Shown here in pieces: positions 1-10,784 of a DNA stretch of 64,000 nucleotides (within the stretch, counting starts at the first letter, position 1; each line of letters begins with the position of its first letter). The position numbers and the translations under genes were made by a program. The stretch lies in NCBI GenBank assembly GCA_033980235.1, contig CM067067.1, forward strand, positions 21,759,903 through 21,823,902. Reading direction: 5' to 3'. Source of the stretch: Diadema setosum. Lineage: Eukaryota > Echinodermata > Echinoidea > Diadematoida > Diadematidae. Under the pieces are notes generated by a model that ran no database searches, was not told where the DNA came from, and saw only the letters and a program-made list of their open reading frames with translations.

Positions 1-48
1 CATGAAATATCTGCACGCTTAGCCAAACATAAATTCTACCCACAAACA

Positions 49-125
49 TAACCCTAACCCTCATTCTTATCCTCACATCAAACTAGGCCTAAAACCCTAT
101 CACAACCCTAACCCTAACTCTAAGT
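49..125. repeat. Degenerate telomere-like CCCTAA tract
   Basis: Several AACCCTAA units, partly decayed, lie near the left edge. This is the C-strand version of the TTAGGG animal telomere repeat. It is embedded in ordinary sequence, so it is an interstitial tract and not a chromosome end. Confidence 0.6.
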
Positions 126-2024
126 CCGTGAAGGAAATAAGGCCGGAGCAATTGTCGCACGACCAAATGTCGTGTCACTTAAAACGTTAAAGAACAAACA
201 ACAAAACGACTCATAACAATAAGAGCTGGAGAGCTGGTGGTTATGCAGTTTCTTCGATGGGCCTGTTATTAGCCTATTGACCAGGGCGCATCAATATTAA
301 AAACAGGACAAAATAAAGTCAGACAAATAATATATCAGATGTCATTTCTGATTTACCAAACATGTAGATTAATATTGGATTATGATTGCGTCAGACGCAT
401 GTAAAAAAAAAAAAAAAAAAAAAAACCCGCAGCAAGTGAGTATACCATTGATCTTAGAGGGATTGATGATGAGAGAAAAGGAGGGTGTGTGTACTGTGGG
501 TAATGCACATTAATACCCATCCAGGCGAAGCTGTTAGGGCCTCGATAAATGTTTTGTATTTACCGGTAAACTTTGTTACTCTTTGTCATGTCTTGTGGTA
601 TATTCCTATTAATTTGGTGTACGAATGTAATTCGGTTACTAATATGTTACACACACAATTGCAAATCAAGATCTTCTCCTATATTCTACGCACCGTGAAG
701 CGATTCATAAAACTGATAAAAATTGATGATATCTGTATGAAATCATAAATTATAAATGATAATTGAAATCAAAAATAATAATTGTAAGAAAAATAACAAT
801 AATAGTAATAAAGATAATCATAAACATCATGATAAAGATAATAACAACAACAACACGATACTTCTACTACTACGAATGATAATACTGAGAATGATAGTGG
901 TAACAGTAATGATAATAATGAAAGAAACGACTACACATGCTAAAAGGCACAATATTTATGACTACGCTTGAAATAACAGCTGCAGTAACAATAATAAAAC
1001 ATTTCTAATTGTTTTATTAACATGAGGAGTAACGTAATTAAACAAATTTAAATGGAACTTGTGATTGTTACGTGTTGGACCTAATTATCAGATCCTGATA
1101 ATTTCACATACAGTACTCCGATGTATCGAGTTTTTCAATTCATATCTGATAGAGGTTAGACAATTTCTCGATCCTATCGTCCTATTGACTTACAGTCATG
1201 GTATAAGATAACCTGTTCTCAACGTTTGTAGGCACCATTCATAATGATTTTTGTAGGCCCCACTTTGAGAAGTCACTTCTCAGAAAACTAGTTTGCTCAA
1301 ACATCATCCAACATAAAACTATCATAATTTCTGAGGGCAATAAACCGAGGAAACTTTGTATTTGATATATTCTCAATATAACAGAGTTGTATGACATGAC
1401 AGAAAGAAAAAACAATAATCCACGTGTCTTTGATCTTCATTCAGATCTGTGGAGAATTGATTCTTTACATGGCAATCCGTGGAACATAGCAAGTTGAGGT
1501 AAACTCACTGTAATGAAAAAAAAAAATAAATATCAATTCCTATTTACGTTAGGAGTATCCATATTTGATGTGTGCTTGACCTCCGTAAAGGACTAACCAT
1601 AAGGAAGATTACGGCTAGTTTCCTACAGTCAATTTGCGAGGCAAAAAAGAATGACATTGCTGTAGAATACAGACGACTTTTGACTCGGCGATTGTTGTTG
1701 TCATGTCTGTACCATTTTGATCTTTGTTATTCTCTTCTTGTTTTATCACGAGCAACCTTGTACATTCAATACTGCTAGAAGTTACAACGAGCATGATTGA
1801 TTACTAATCTTGTTGAATGAGTGCGATGTCCCTAAAAGTCGAAGTGATATTATATGATACAGAAAAATCATTCTACACTTTTGATTACGAAACAATGCTC
1901 CCACTGTTAATAGACATGTGTCATTATCGTCCCTTCAGAGAAACGCCAACACGTGTTACAAAAGAAATACACATACACAATAAAATACACGCACACACAC
2001 GCACGCACGCACAAATATACACAA

Positions 2025-2061
<37 letters not shown>

Positions 2062-2725
2062 TTTTTTACACCAGAATGAACGGGCAACTTCGGAATTATC
2101 TTAACACAGACTAAGTTAACATCAAGGAGCTACAACACACCCACAGGTTACACGAGTGCATGTATACTTGGTGGGCGTGTGCATAGACAATATTGTTGCA
2201 AACACCAAGCATGCACATACACCAAATGAGCACCCACAGAGCCAAACCCTCAGCGCCCTGGTCAAACCCGATATGTCGTCCGAAAACAGAAAAGAAACAA
2301 AAACAAGAAAAAAAAAACGGTGATGTAAATGTGCTGTTGATGACTGTCAACATGTAGAATAAACAAAACACTTTGAGAAAAAGAACAAAATAAAGTTTAC
2401 AAGAGAGATCTTTTCATTTGTAGAAAATTATTTTCGTTCGGCTTGTGGTATTGGAAGTTGTGTCTCGCATGCAGTCTAGGGGAATGTGGTTATAGATATT
2501 GATCGGTAAGTTGCATGTGATTGCTTTTGTAACTTATGACTGTTATGAGACATGCTGATTGTCTGAGTAGTCTTGGGTTCGTTGCTAGAAACTCAAGAAA
2601 TCTTGGACAGTACAGTACTTCGATATTTCCTTTTCATATCTAATTTCGTTTTTAACGTAAGCCTATAATATAGTTTCTATAGCAACGGGTTCCGGAATGG
2701 TGATTGTGTATGTTGTCGTTATTGA

Positions 2726-2726
2726 T

Positions 2727-2768
<42 letters not shown>

Positions 2769-2835
2769 GTAGTGGTGGTGGTGGTGATGATGATGGTGGT
2801 GGTGATGGTGGTGGTGGTGGTGGTGGTGATGTTAA
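2726..2835. repeat. GAT/GGT trinucleotide microsatellite
   Basis: A run of (GAT)n passes into an imperfect (GGT)n/(GAT)n run. The long Ile/Thr open frame read on the - strand here is an artefact of the repeat. Confidence 0.9.
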
Positions 2836-2882
2836 TGATGTTGATTTTATTCCTTTTGTAACTTCTTCGGTTACTGTTTATA

Positions 2883-3339
2883 CAGTATGTCCCCCCCCCC
2901 AAAAAAAAAAAAAAAAATACAATCAGATTTTCGCATTGATAACACCCAATATGATTTAACTGTCTAAATGCTACTTCAAGGTCATAAAATATAACGTCTT
3001 AGCTCTATTTTGCAGAAAACCCCATTCAATTTGGTTAAGCGGTCACAGAGAAATGTGGATTGTTGTAACGCATGTCATGAGTCTGACTCTTCCAAGTTTA
3101 GAACTTCGATGCTCTTGTGTGTGAATACAATAGACAAAACTTGGAGGGAAGAGATTCCTGACATCCTCTACCAAATTCCTCATATCTCTTTGACCACTGA
3201 AGCAAATCGAATGGGGTTTTCTGTAAGATGTGGTCAATGAGTTAAAGTTTCATTCCCTGAATTTGTATTTAGATTGACAGACTATTTTTAAAGATATCAT
3301 TGCGGAGCTCCCGTTGTAATTTTTTTGGGGGACATGCGG
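2883..3339. mobile_element. TA-flanked small DNA transposon (457-bp family), copy 1
   Basis: The left end reads CAGTATGTCCCCCC followed by an A-run. The right end is the inverse, an ATTTTTTTGGGGGACAT-like run ending GCGG. TA dinucleotides lie directly outside both ends (2881-2882, 3340-3341), the target signature of Tc1/mariner transposition. An internal inverted pair, ACCCCATTCAATTTGGTTAA near 3019 and its complement near 3210, makes it foldable. It has no transposase. The copy at 56736-57192 has the same 457-bp length; others lie at about 39658-40134 and 36453-36532. Confidence 0.75.
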
Positions 3340-3752
3340 TATAAGTATGATGCGTGAGTCATTGCAGATGCGCGGTGCGTGTGAGTCTTGCAAAGTTTGA
3401 ATAAGGCTTTTAACGTGAAGCAAGCAAGAAATACGTCCGTGTTTGTGTGGGGATACATGGGGTAATTGGTTCCCGCGAGAAACTTGAATTTAGGACTATC
3501 CTTAATTGTTGCTCGCTACTTCAACTGCATACAGATGAATTAAGCAAGCTGTGTGAAAAGACTAATAAAAACATTTTTCTTCAATGTGACGTCGCTTATC
3601 AATCTCAAAATATGAATGTGGAATGATTTTTTTTTCGATAACGTTGAGCATCAGATCATTCTGTAAGCATCGTGCAGGTGGGACAATGTTGGCCAAAACT
3701 GAGCGCTAGGTGGCAGCAGACCGTAGAGTCCTCGCAGTCTAAATGCGGGGCC

Positions 3753-4915
3753 TTGTTACGGCACATTTTGGTAAATTGCAGTTACCAAAATGTGCCGTAA
3801 CATGTTACGGCACACTTTGGTAACTGCACATTTTGGTAAATTTACCAAAATGTGCAGGACATTGACGGCACATTTTGGTAACTTTCTGCTCCTCCACTAT
3901 CATCACACAATATATATATATATATATATATATAAATGTATCGCCACCCATGACGCAGTATTATGAAAGTGCCATGGCAGCACAGGGACTCAATACATTG
4001 ACATATCTATGCCAGAAAAATGCCCCCCCCCCCCCCCCTTCACAAACTTACAAGCACTGAACACTAGTCCTGCCGGGAACAATATTTGATCACCTTAATT
4101 GTATATTCTTACTCCTCGAACGCTAAATCTCCTACCAATGTACTTGACCAACACTTACTTACAACTTTAAGACCCTACCCCCTAAGAATGATCCTCGCCA
4201 AGTTTGATTGTCTAAAATCCACCCACTGGTTCTGAAGAAGATGAAAATGTGTTTTCCCCCTTGCCCCCCCCCCCCCCCCCGTCTCCAAGGGGGATACCCT
4301 AGGCATTACCATAAACAAATTATATTCTTCAGCTGTAAAGATATTCACGTACAACATATCTTGCGTGTAATGCTTTTTGGCCTGGAGCACAAATGGGGGG
4401 GGGGGGCTCCAAATGGGAACTATATGCCCAACAGGAACAACCTTATTACCCAACGGACATGATCCCCACCAAGTTTGATTGAAATTTGCCCACTGGTTCT
4501 GAAGAAGAAGATGAACATGTTTTTCAACCCTTGGCCCCCACCCCTCACACTTACACTCCCATCTAGGCGCCCAAGGGGGCCCCTAAAAACGAAAAGCGGT
4601 CGCAACGTGAGCTAAAAAAGTGTCTTGAATGTCTTTACTGCAGGATCATATCACCTTAACTCCTTGACCGTATCAACTCTCAAGCCCATCCATGGATTTT
4701 TAGCTCAGTTACCAAAAGGTGCAGATTGTCCAAAATGTGCAGGCAAATTCACTTTTAACTGCACATTTTGGTAACAGTTGATCCCGTCAGGTATAGGTGC
4801 ACTATTGGCACATTTTGGTAACAGTTGATCCCGTCAGGTATAGGTGCACTATTGGCACATTTTGGTATCAAATTTCTTTTACTAAAATGTGCAGTTACCA
4901 AAATGTGCCGTAACA
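3753..4915. mobile_element. Iterated-motif transposon-like element C
   Basis: The ends are inverted copies of TGTTACGGCACATTTTGGTA, with GGCC outside each (probable 4-bp target duplication; the exact edge is uncertain by a few bases). The motif GCACATTTTGGTAA occurs about 13 times in both orientations, in a left cluster (3761-3881) and a right cluster (4708-4907). The right cluster contains a 47-bp direct duplication (4761-4807, 4808-4854). The middle holds a TA microsatellite, C-tracts and two degenerate copies of a unit containing AAGTTTGATTG and CCCACTGGTTCTGAAGAAG (from about 4185 and 4455). No coding capacity is recognised. Elements A and B share the layout. Confidence 0.6.
3909..3934. 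repeat. TA microsatellite
   Basis: A pure TA run inside element C. Confidence 0.9.
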
Positions 4916-5187
4916 GGCCCACACAGTGATGAGCAGGGCTTGGCCAACACTGTCTAAGCAGGTAGAATAACGCAACGTTGAATTCTGACACTGTAGGTGG
5001 CCATGAACATGAACCACGTGCAATAAATATAACAAGCTTTCCGGCCAATGTTGTCAGTTCCATACTTCCATTTTACACATGGTAAAAACCATTGCAGCTC
5101 GCATAACTGAATTACTACCAGCTCAAAACAATGTTGATAAGAGAAATAATTTCGCTATCTGTAAGGACCTAAACGGGGAGATATCCA

Positions 5188-5525
5188 TTATTCCAAAGGT
5201 CCGTTATTCCAAAACGTATAAATTCCCTATACCTTATTATGTTCGTTGATCCCAGAATGAAATAGGGTTCGTTATTCCGCAGGTTCGTTATTACGAAAAT
5301 GAAATAAGATTCGCTATTCCCAAGGTTAGTGAATCAGAAAGTGATTAAAGGTTCGTTTTTTTTTTTCCACCAAAGGTTCGTTAATCAAGAAATGAAATAA
5401 AGTTCGTTATCTCGATGGTTGGTTAATCCGAAAATGGAAAGAAGATGCATACAAACGAGCCTTCGGACGTATAACCTTATGTTGTTTTTGGATTAACAAG
5501 TCTTCGGAATAACGAACTGTAACCG
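5188..5525. repeat. Degenerate TTCGTTATTCC minisatellite
   Basis: A loose tandem array of units resembling GGTTCGTTATTCCGAAAATG followed by AAATAA. Unit spacing is roughly 25-50 bases and divergence is high. Seven or more units can be picked out between 5200 and 5520. There is no coding frame and no conserved spacer, so it is not a CRISPR array. Confidence 0.7.
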
Positions 5526-5647
5526 GGACTACCTATTAGCAAAAAGAAGACGCGATATGGAAAATAAAATAAAAAGATATTGAGTGGCCATCTCTGTGAA
5601 TGATATGGAGGGGAGACGATTGCCAACACACGTTACAACAACACACG

Positions 5648-5649
<2 letters not shown>

Positions 5650-5686
<37 letters not shown>
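5650..5686. repeat. CA microsatellite
   Basis: Near-perfect (CA)n run. Confidence 0.95.
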
Positions 5687-5689
<3 letters not shown>

Positions 5690-6139
5690 CCCAAGTTAAA
5701 CCTGAGTTTCGTAGAAATGTCAGGAATTTCTTTCAGTTTAGCAAAAAGCCTCACAGCCGATCTAGTTATTTATATCTCACAGAATGGATGAAATTCATGT
5801 CGGAAGTCTATATTTATCAGTGTCTTGCTTCTTAAAAAAGCTAAACGCACAATTCCCTATCTAAAGGACAGGGAAGGTTTGGAGGAAATTAGCAATTCAT
5901 TGTCAGAAATAGAATAGGAGGAGAAAGCAGGACACGGAGAAAATGCGCTGAGCCTATTTGAAATTAGGTTAGAGATTAGAATAGAAAAGCAATCGCACTC
6001 GCGAACGAGGACTAATGGTACATACGAGTGAGGCGTGACATCACTGGTACCATTTGCTATGTTTCAACTAATGATGGCGCTCTTCACATAGAATTGGCAG
6101 CGCAAACATTTCATAAGAAGAAAAAAATCCCTGAAGAAC

Positions 6140-6430
6140 AGTGCAAAATAATCAAAATCGGATAAGAAATAAGGAAGTTATAACATTCTGAAATTTCAAA
6201 ATTTTTCGGACAACACTTCTTGACCAGTTGTTATGAATATTCAAATCAGCAAGTTGATGATATCATCCTCTTACAAGGAAATGTTTTCCGAAAAAAAAAA
6301 ATGACATTTCAAAACGTCATATTTTCCTTATTTCTTATCTGGTTTTTGTCATTTTTGGAACGTTCTGTAAAGATTCTTTTCACTTTCTTTTGTCTTTTTA
6401 TTTTGGGTTTAATTGCCTCTTTAAAAAGGA
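6140..6430. repeat. AT-rich foldback-like repeat remnant
   Basis: ATAAGAAATAAGGAAGTTAT (from about 6161) has a partly complementary counterpart near 6326-6345 (ATTTTCCTTATTTCTTATC). The segment ends close to CCTCTTTAAA. It shares phrases such as AATAAGGAAGTTAT with the TTAA-flanked element at 15403-15604, so it is probably a decayed relative. The ends are not well defined. Confidence 0.4.
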
Positions 6431-7026
6431 TGGCTCTGACAAACGGGATTCACTGCTCTTACTAGCGCAACAATGTTTGCAAAGTTCATAAACAGAAAAT
6501 GATGATAATGGTGATGATAACGACGAGGATAATTATGATATTGATAATAATAATGATGATGATGAAAATGATGATGAAAATGATGAAATAACGATAACGA
6601 TGGTAATGATTACGATAATGATTACAACCATAATCAGAATAACAATCATAATCATAATTAATAGGCCTAATGATAATGACAACAGCTTAATACCAGAACC
6701 TACGTACTATAACAACTGTTGTGATTGCTATTGTGAATATACTTGCAACCGTTGTAGTTGTTTCATTAACAGGAGTAATACTCTTTACATATGTACTTGT
6801 TTCTTGTTGCAGTAATCCCAATCGCAGCTAAGTAGGAAGCTAGTAATGAAACTGAATTGAATTGAATAGAAAATGAACTGGTATGATTGTTTTATATCAG
6901 GACTATAAACGTGATAATTCCTGTTACATTTGCTAGTGAATTGTTCCTTAATCGTATCAGGGCAATGCCCCCGGAGGGCAATCATTCCCGGCTAAATACT
7001 GGTTAGTAATAAGGTTAGAGTAAAGA

Positions 7027-7100
7027 TTAGGGTTAGGGTTGGGTTTTAAGGTTGGAGTTTGGGTTAGGGTTAGGATTAGGATTAGGGTTAGGGGAAGGGG
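7027..7100. repeat. Interstitial TTAGGG-type tract
   Basis: Repeated GGGTTAGG and GATTAGG units, running into a G-rich stretch and GGTAATTACCC. It is the G-strand counterpart of the tract at 49-125. Flanking sequence is non-repetitive, so it is interstitial. Confidence 0.65.
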
Positions 7101-8486
7101 AAGGGGGTGGGGTAATTACCCAGGGGTAATTGTTCTAAACCCGTTCCTTAATACATTGAGGATCAGATATCAGAGCGTAGGCGTATCATGGCATTACACC
7201 CTTCACTTTCATTTCATTCCACTTCGCTTATTTCATTTCCATCTGCGTCTTGCCATATTCTTATCTTGCGCTGGCTTTTCGAATCTAACAAGATTACTAT
7301 AATACAAACCGTCCCTTACAGGACTCTTCTTGTGCTCGCAATTGTTTTTTTTTTTCCTCTAACCATGGTAATCTTGTCACAAAGTGGGATATCTAATTTG
7401 TTACTGATATCGTTTTAGTCCGAATAGTTTCGTTTGTGGGTTCTAAATAATATGGGTCTACGAGGATTTAAAAATGTTGGCCGGTTTTTGCCACGAGATG
7501 GCAGCAGGTCGCCTAGCTGCGATGGATTATAAAGATTCGATCGGTCTTTTCGTCGAGAATTATCAGCACATAATAGAGACAAGTTTTGAACACGAAACCT
7601 TGTAAATTTCGTAGTGTGGTCTCGTATACACTGTCAGTTAAAGTATACACATTGACACTTAGCAAAGACAATATCCACACACGACGAAGTAGGGGCAATT
7701 TTTTTTTTTCATAGGTGCTGCGAAAGTCAAATGAACTCAATACGGAAAAGGTCAGAATTTGGTAAACGTGCACATCATACGTTAAAATAAATTTTGACAA
7801 CTCCTTTACACATTTATAATTATCACGACAACCCAATTCTTGTTAGCCAAGAATTGGGTATCCCCAGATACTAATATCTCGCAGTGTATTGTTGAGACAC
7901 CAATCAATGCTCGCCGAATGGAACAACTTTTAGATAAAACATCTTTGTATGGGTATTTTGGGTATTTTGGGTTTTTTATGTTTCTTGTGTCATATTTATT
8001 TGTTCATTATCGTCCACCTTGCGTTTAAAATTCTAGAATCTTATAAAATGTGTATAGGCTTAAAAGTAAACCGATATCTTTCACATACCTAGGTCTAAAC
8101 TTGCTACGGGCTGTCTGCTTAAGTTCCTCTCAGACGTTATAATGGTTTTAAATACTTAAAGAAACTAAAAATTTGATTAATTTAAATTTATTTTGATTGA
8201 TCATTTGATTGATGTGGACATACTCGGAGACAAGCGAAATTATTGTATTTCCAAATCTTGTTAACAGGTAATGATGCATTCACCTTTCTAAGAGAGGGAC
8301 ATTGTTTGTTTGTTTGTTTTGGAAGAAATCACTATATCGTCATCGAATAGATTTCATGAACCTTATCAAGCTGACACATCAATTGAGTATGCATTGTTGG
8401 ATGTTGTTGCTGTTTTTTTTTTAATTCTCTGCCCTTTTATAGCCAGATAAGTATCGTAACAAAAGCGAAGCGCGTATACACGGCGA

Positions 8487-8489
<3 letters not shown>

Positions 8490-8563
<74 letters not shown>
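8490..8563. repeat. TA microsatellite, about 74 bp
   Basis: An uninterrupted TA run. It creates a false Tyr-Ile open frame on the - strand. Confidence 0.97.
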
Positions 8564-8567
<4 letters not shown>

Positions 8568-9737
8568 ATATAGAGAAGGGAAAAAAATGATCTGGACCAC
8601 ATTTTAAGTTTGCAACACATGGCATAAGGCATCAATAAAAACAAAACACAAAAACTTTTGTGGTCACACACGAGCAATGGCCATTCGTAGGGAAACGTTT
8701 AATTGGTGGAAACAGACTTTTTAGTCTGTTATCTACTCCACGGATATTCTACCACGGACACGCATATTTCAAAAAAAAGATTAACAAGTTACCTGCCTCA
8801 TTCGATCTATTACTTCCATGGCTATAATTCTCATTGCATAATTTTGCTGTTTCTAGGTTGGAAAATAATCTTCAGAATATTTTCGGCATTTTTTTTTTTT
8901 TTTTTTTTTTTTTGATTTCGGGGGGGGGGGGGGGGGGGGACGGGCGGTGTTGATTGGGGGCTTGTCACCTTAACCTTTGTGAAGGAAGTGGGCTTTGGTG
9001 TTCAAAAACTCCAAACACAGTCATACTAAAATTGGTATGTTACTCGTATTCACATCTGCAGACGGACATGTGTTTCACAGCCTGCATTGCGGCTATTGGA
9101 ATAAGAGGAGCAAGAACTGGTGTAATTATTAACTGACTGAAGACGTTTTAGTGTGTATGTTCCTATCGCGCGCCCCTCGAAAAGTAAACAGAAGCTAGTT
9201 TTGTGTGCCCCGATGCTTTTTTATCATCAGACATGCCGTCCGTTTTCGGACCGTTGGAGGCATTGCCTAACACGTGATCACATGCAATGTGCCACTATGT
9301 GGGCGCCCCATTGTTGCCTCCCTGGTTTCAACATTTTATCGATCGCATTGACAAGTGATCGAGTACGTGATTAATAGGTATCATTGTCTGCGTTGCGTTC
9401 AGTCAGGACCGCTCCGTGGCAGACGAGGCCCGAAGAATAGGTTGCTCATGTGCATACATAATGTGATGAGGTATTACTAGATGCGGCGGTGATCATCGTT
9501 CGTTTAACTGTGCGAGCGCTTGACGATTGCTACATCTCATTTTCTCCAGGCTGAGCGAAGTGAGCATCAGTATTTTAGATGGTATACTCCTTTCTCGCCT
9601 CTTCCTGTCACCATGCCTAAACCATCCGCCATCAAACTGAAGATATTCCCGGACTTGAATTCTACCCGTTTCTAAGACTGTGTGGGGCACGCAATCAGAT
9701 AGCTGTATCGCGTTCTACCATGCTCAATAGCCATCCG

Positions 9738-9745
9738 TATAAAAA
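9738..9745 (+). promoter_or_regulatory. Possible TATA box of the Rab gene
   Basis: TATAAAAA lies about 67 bases upstream of the chosen Rab start codon. Position and composition suit a TATA box with a short 5' leader, but in AT-rich DNA such a match is weak evidence. An upstream non-coding exon cannot be excluded. Confidence 0.25.
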
Positions 9746-9804
9746 CTAACCATTCATACTTGAAATCCGCCTGTATACTTGGGAGTGGATGACTTCTTAG
9801 CAAG

Positions 9805-10024
9805 ATGACTACCTGTACTTCTACACCAACGTGTCATCAGGAGAAACGCATGTCTAGGCCCAGGGCTCTGTCCTCGCCGTACCCCCACATATGTCCGCCG
9901 CCCGACGACCCCGCCGATTTTACCTTCAAAGTACTGGTGATTGGCGACACTTGCGTGGGCAAGACGAGCTTCATCAACAGGTTTTCAGATAATGACTTCA
10001 GGGAAAGCGTCGCTGGAACGATAG
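9805..10024 (+). CDS. Rab gene exon 1 (start codon, P-loop, switch I)
   Basis: Begins with ATG at 9805, preceded by AAG; an in-frame ATG also lies at codon 16. Encodes the N-terminal extension, then FKVLVIGDTCVGKTSF and the start of switch I. It ends after the first base of a glycine codon (phase 1) at the donor GTATGT. The GC-rich stretch near 9890-9925 contrasts with the AT-rich surroundings and fits coding sequence. Confidence 0.88.
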
Positions 10025-10746
10025 GTATGTGGCAAAGTTATTTTTCTCTCCATGTAGATGACATTTTAGAGGCTAATTGCAAGTTTTAGACAGAAGCTCG
10101 ACTCTCAAAAACATGTTTCATAATACTGACGCATAAGTGTGGGCAGGAACGATGAACATCAATGCGCGTTTGTGCAGCTTACGTCTACCTATGATAGCTG
10201 TAGGCGGTGCTTTGTTTAACACGTTTTTTCTTGTTGAGATGAACACATGATTGCGAGAAACGAGGTGTGTGCGCAGATATTTTGATGACAATACTTAATA
10301 ATGATGTTATGATGTTATGTCATTGTATGGAGGTTTATATGAGAACTTGACACAATTTTTGTTACACGTCGGAAACATCAGCATAGTTATGTCACTTAGT
10401 GTCAGTAGATACTGGCAGTTTGTGTGTATCTGTGCTAGCAGGTGTGTTTATATATGTCTAGTGACAGGTTACTAATGGTTTGTCATGTTTGTTATGCCTT
10501 TGTTATGAGAAGGGCCATGATTCTGTTATCAATAGAGAACATCCAAAGAATGAACAAGTTGCAACATATCCAAGCAATCAACTGTAATGGAAGTTGATCA
10601 TTGGGTTTGAAACATGCCAATAATAATAGTCAACATTCTGTACCCTGGAATCATAGAGGCAAAAAGAGGTGAATATAAACCATACAGTGTTATATTATGT
10701 GTATACTATACATGGTATTATAAAACATATTCTATAAAAAAGAATA

Positions 10747-10784
<38 letters not shown>

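Larger units (their letters stand above)
1..9736. other. Upstream intergenic region, no host gene recognised
   Basis: I find no convincing host exon here. The open frames are short, low-complexity or carried by repeats. The region holds telomere-like tracts (49-125, 7027-7100), trinucleotide and dinucleotide microsatellites, a 457-bp TA-flanked element (2883-3339), iterated-motif element C (about 3753-4915), a degenerate minisatellite (about 5188-5525), an AT-rich foldback-like stretch (about 6140-6430) and a poly-T/poly-G junction near 8890-8940. The remainder (for example 130-720, 970-1980, 7140-8480, 8960-9730) shows nothing I can name. Confidence 0.6.

Noticed and set aside
485..748. 87-codon + strand frame near the left edge
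   Set aside because: AT-rich with no recognisable motif or neighbouring exons.
2663..2902. Ile/Thr-rich - strand frame
   Set aside because: Translation of the GAT/GGT microsatellite.
5188..5525. CRISPR array
   Set aside because: Units are degenerate, spacing is irregular, there are no unique spacers of constant length, and the genome is eukaryotic.
8366..8677. 103-codon - strand frame
   Set aside because: Created by the TA microsatellite (Tyr-Ile repeats).
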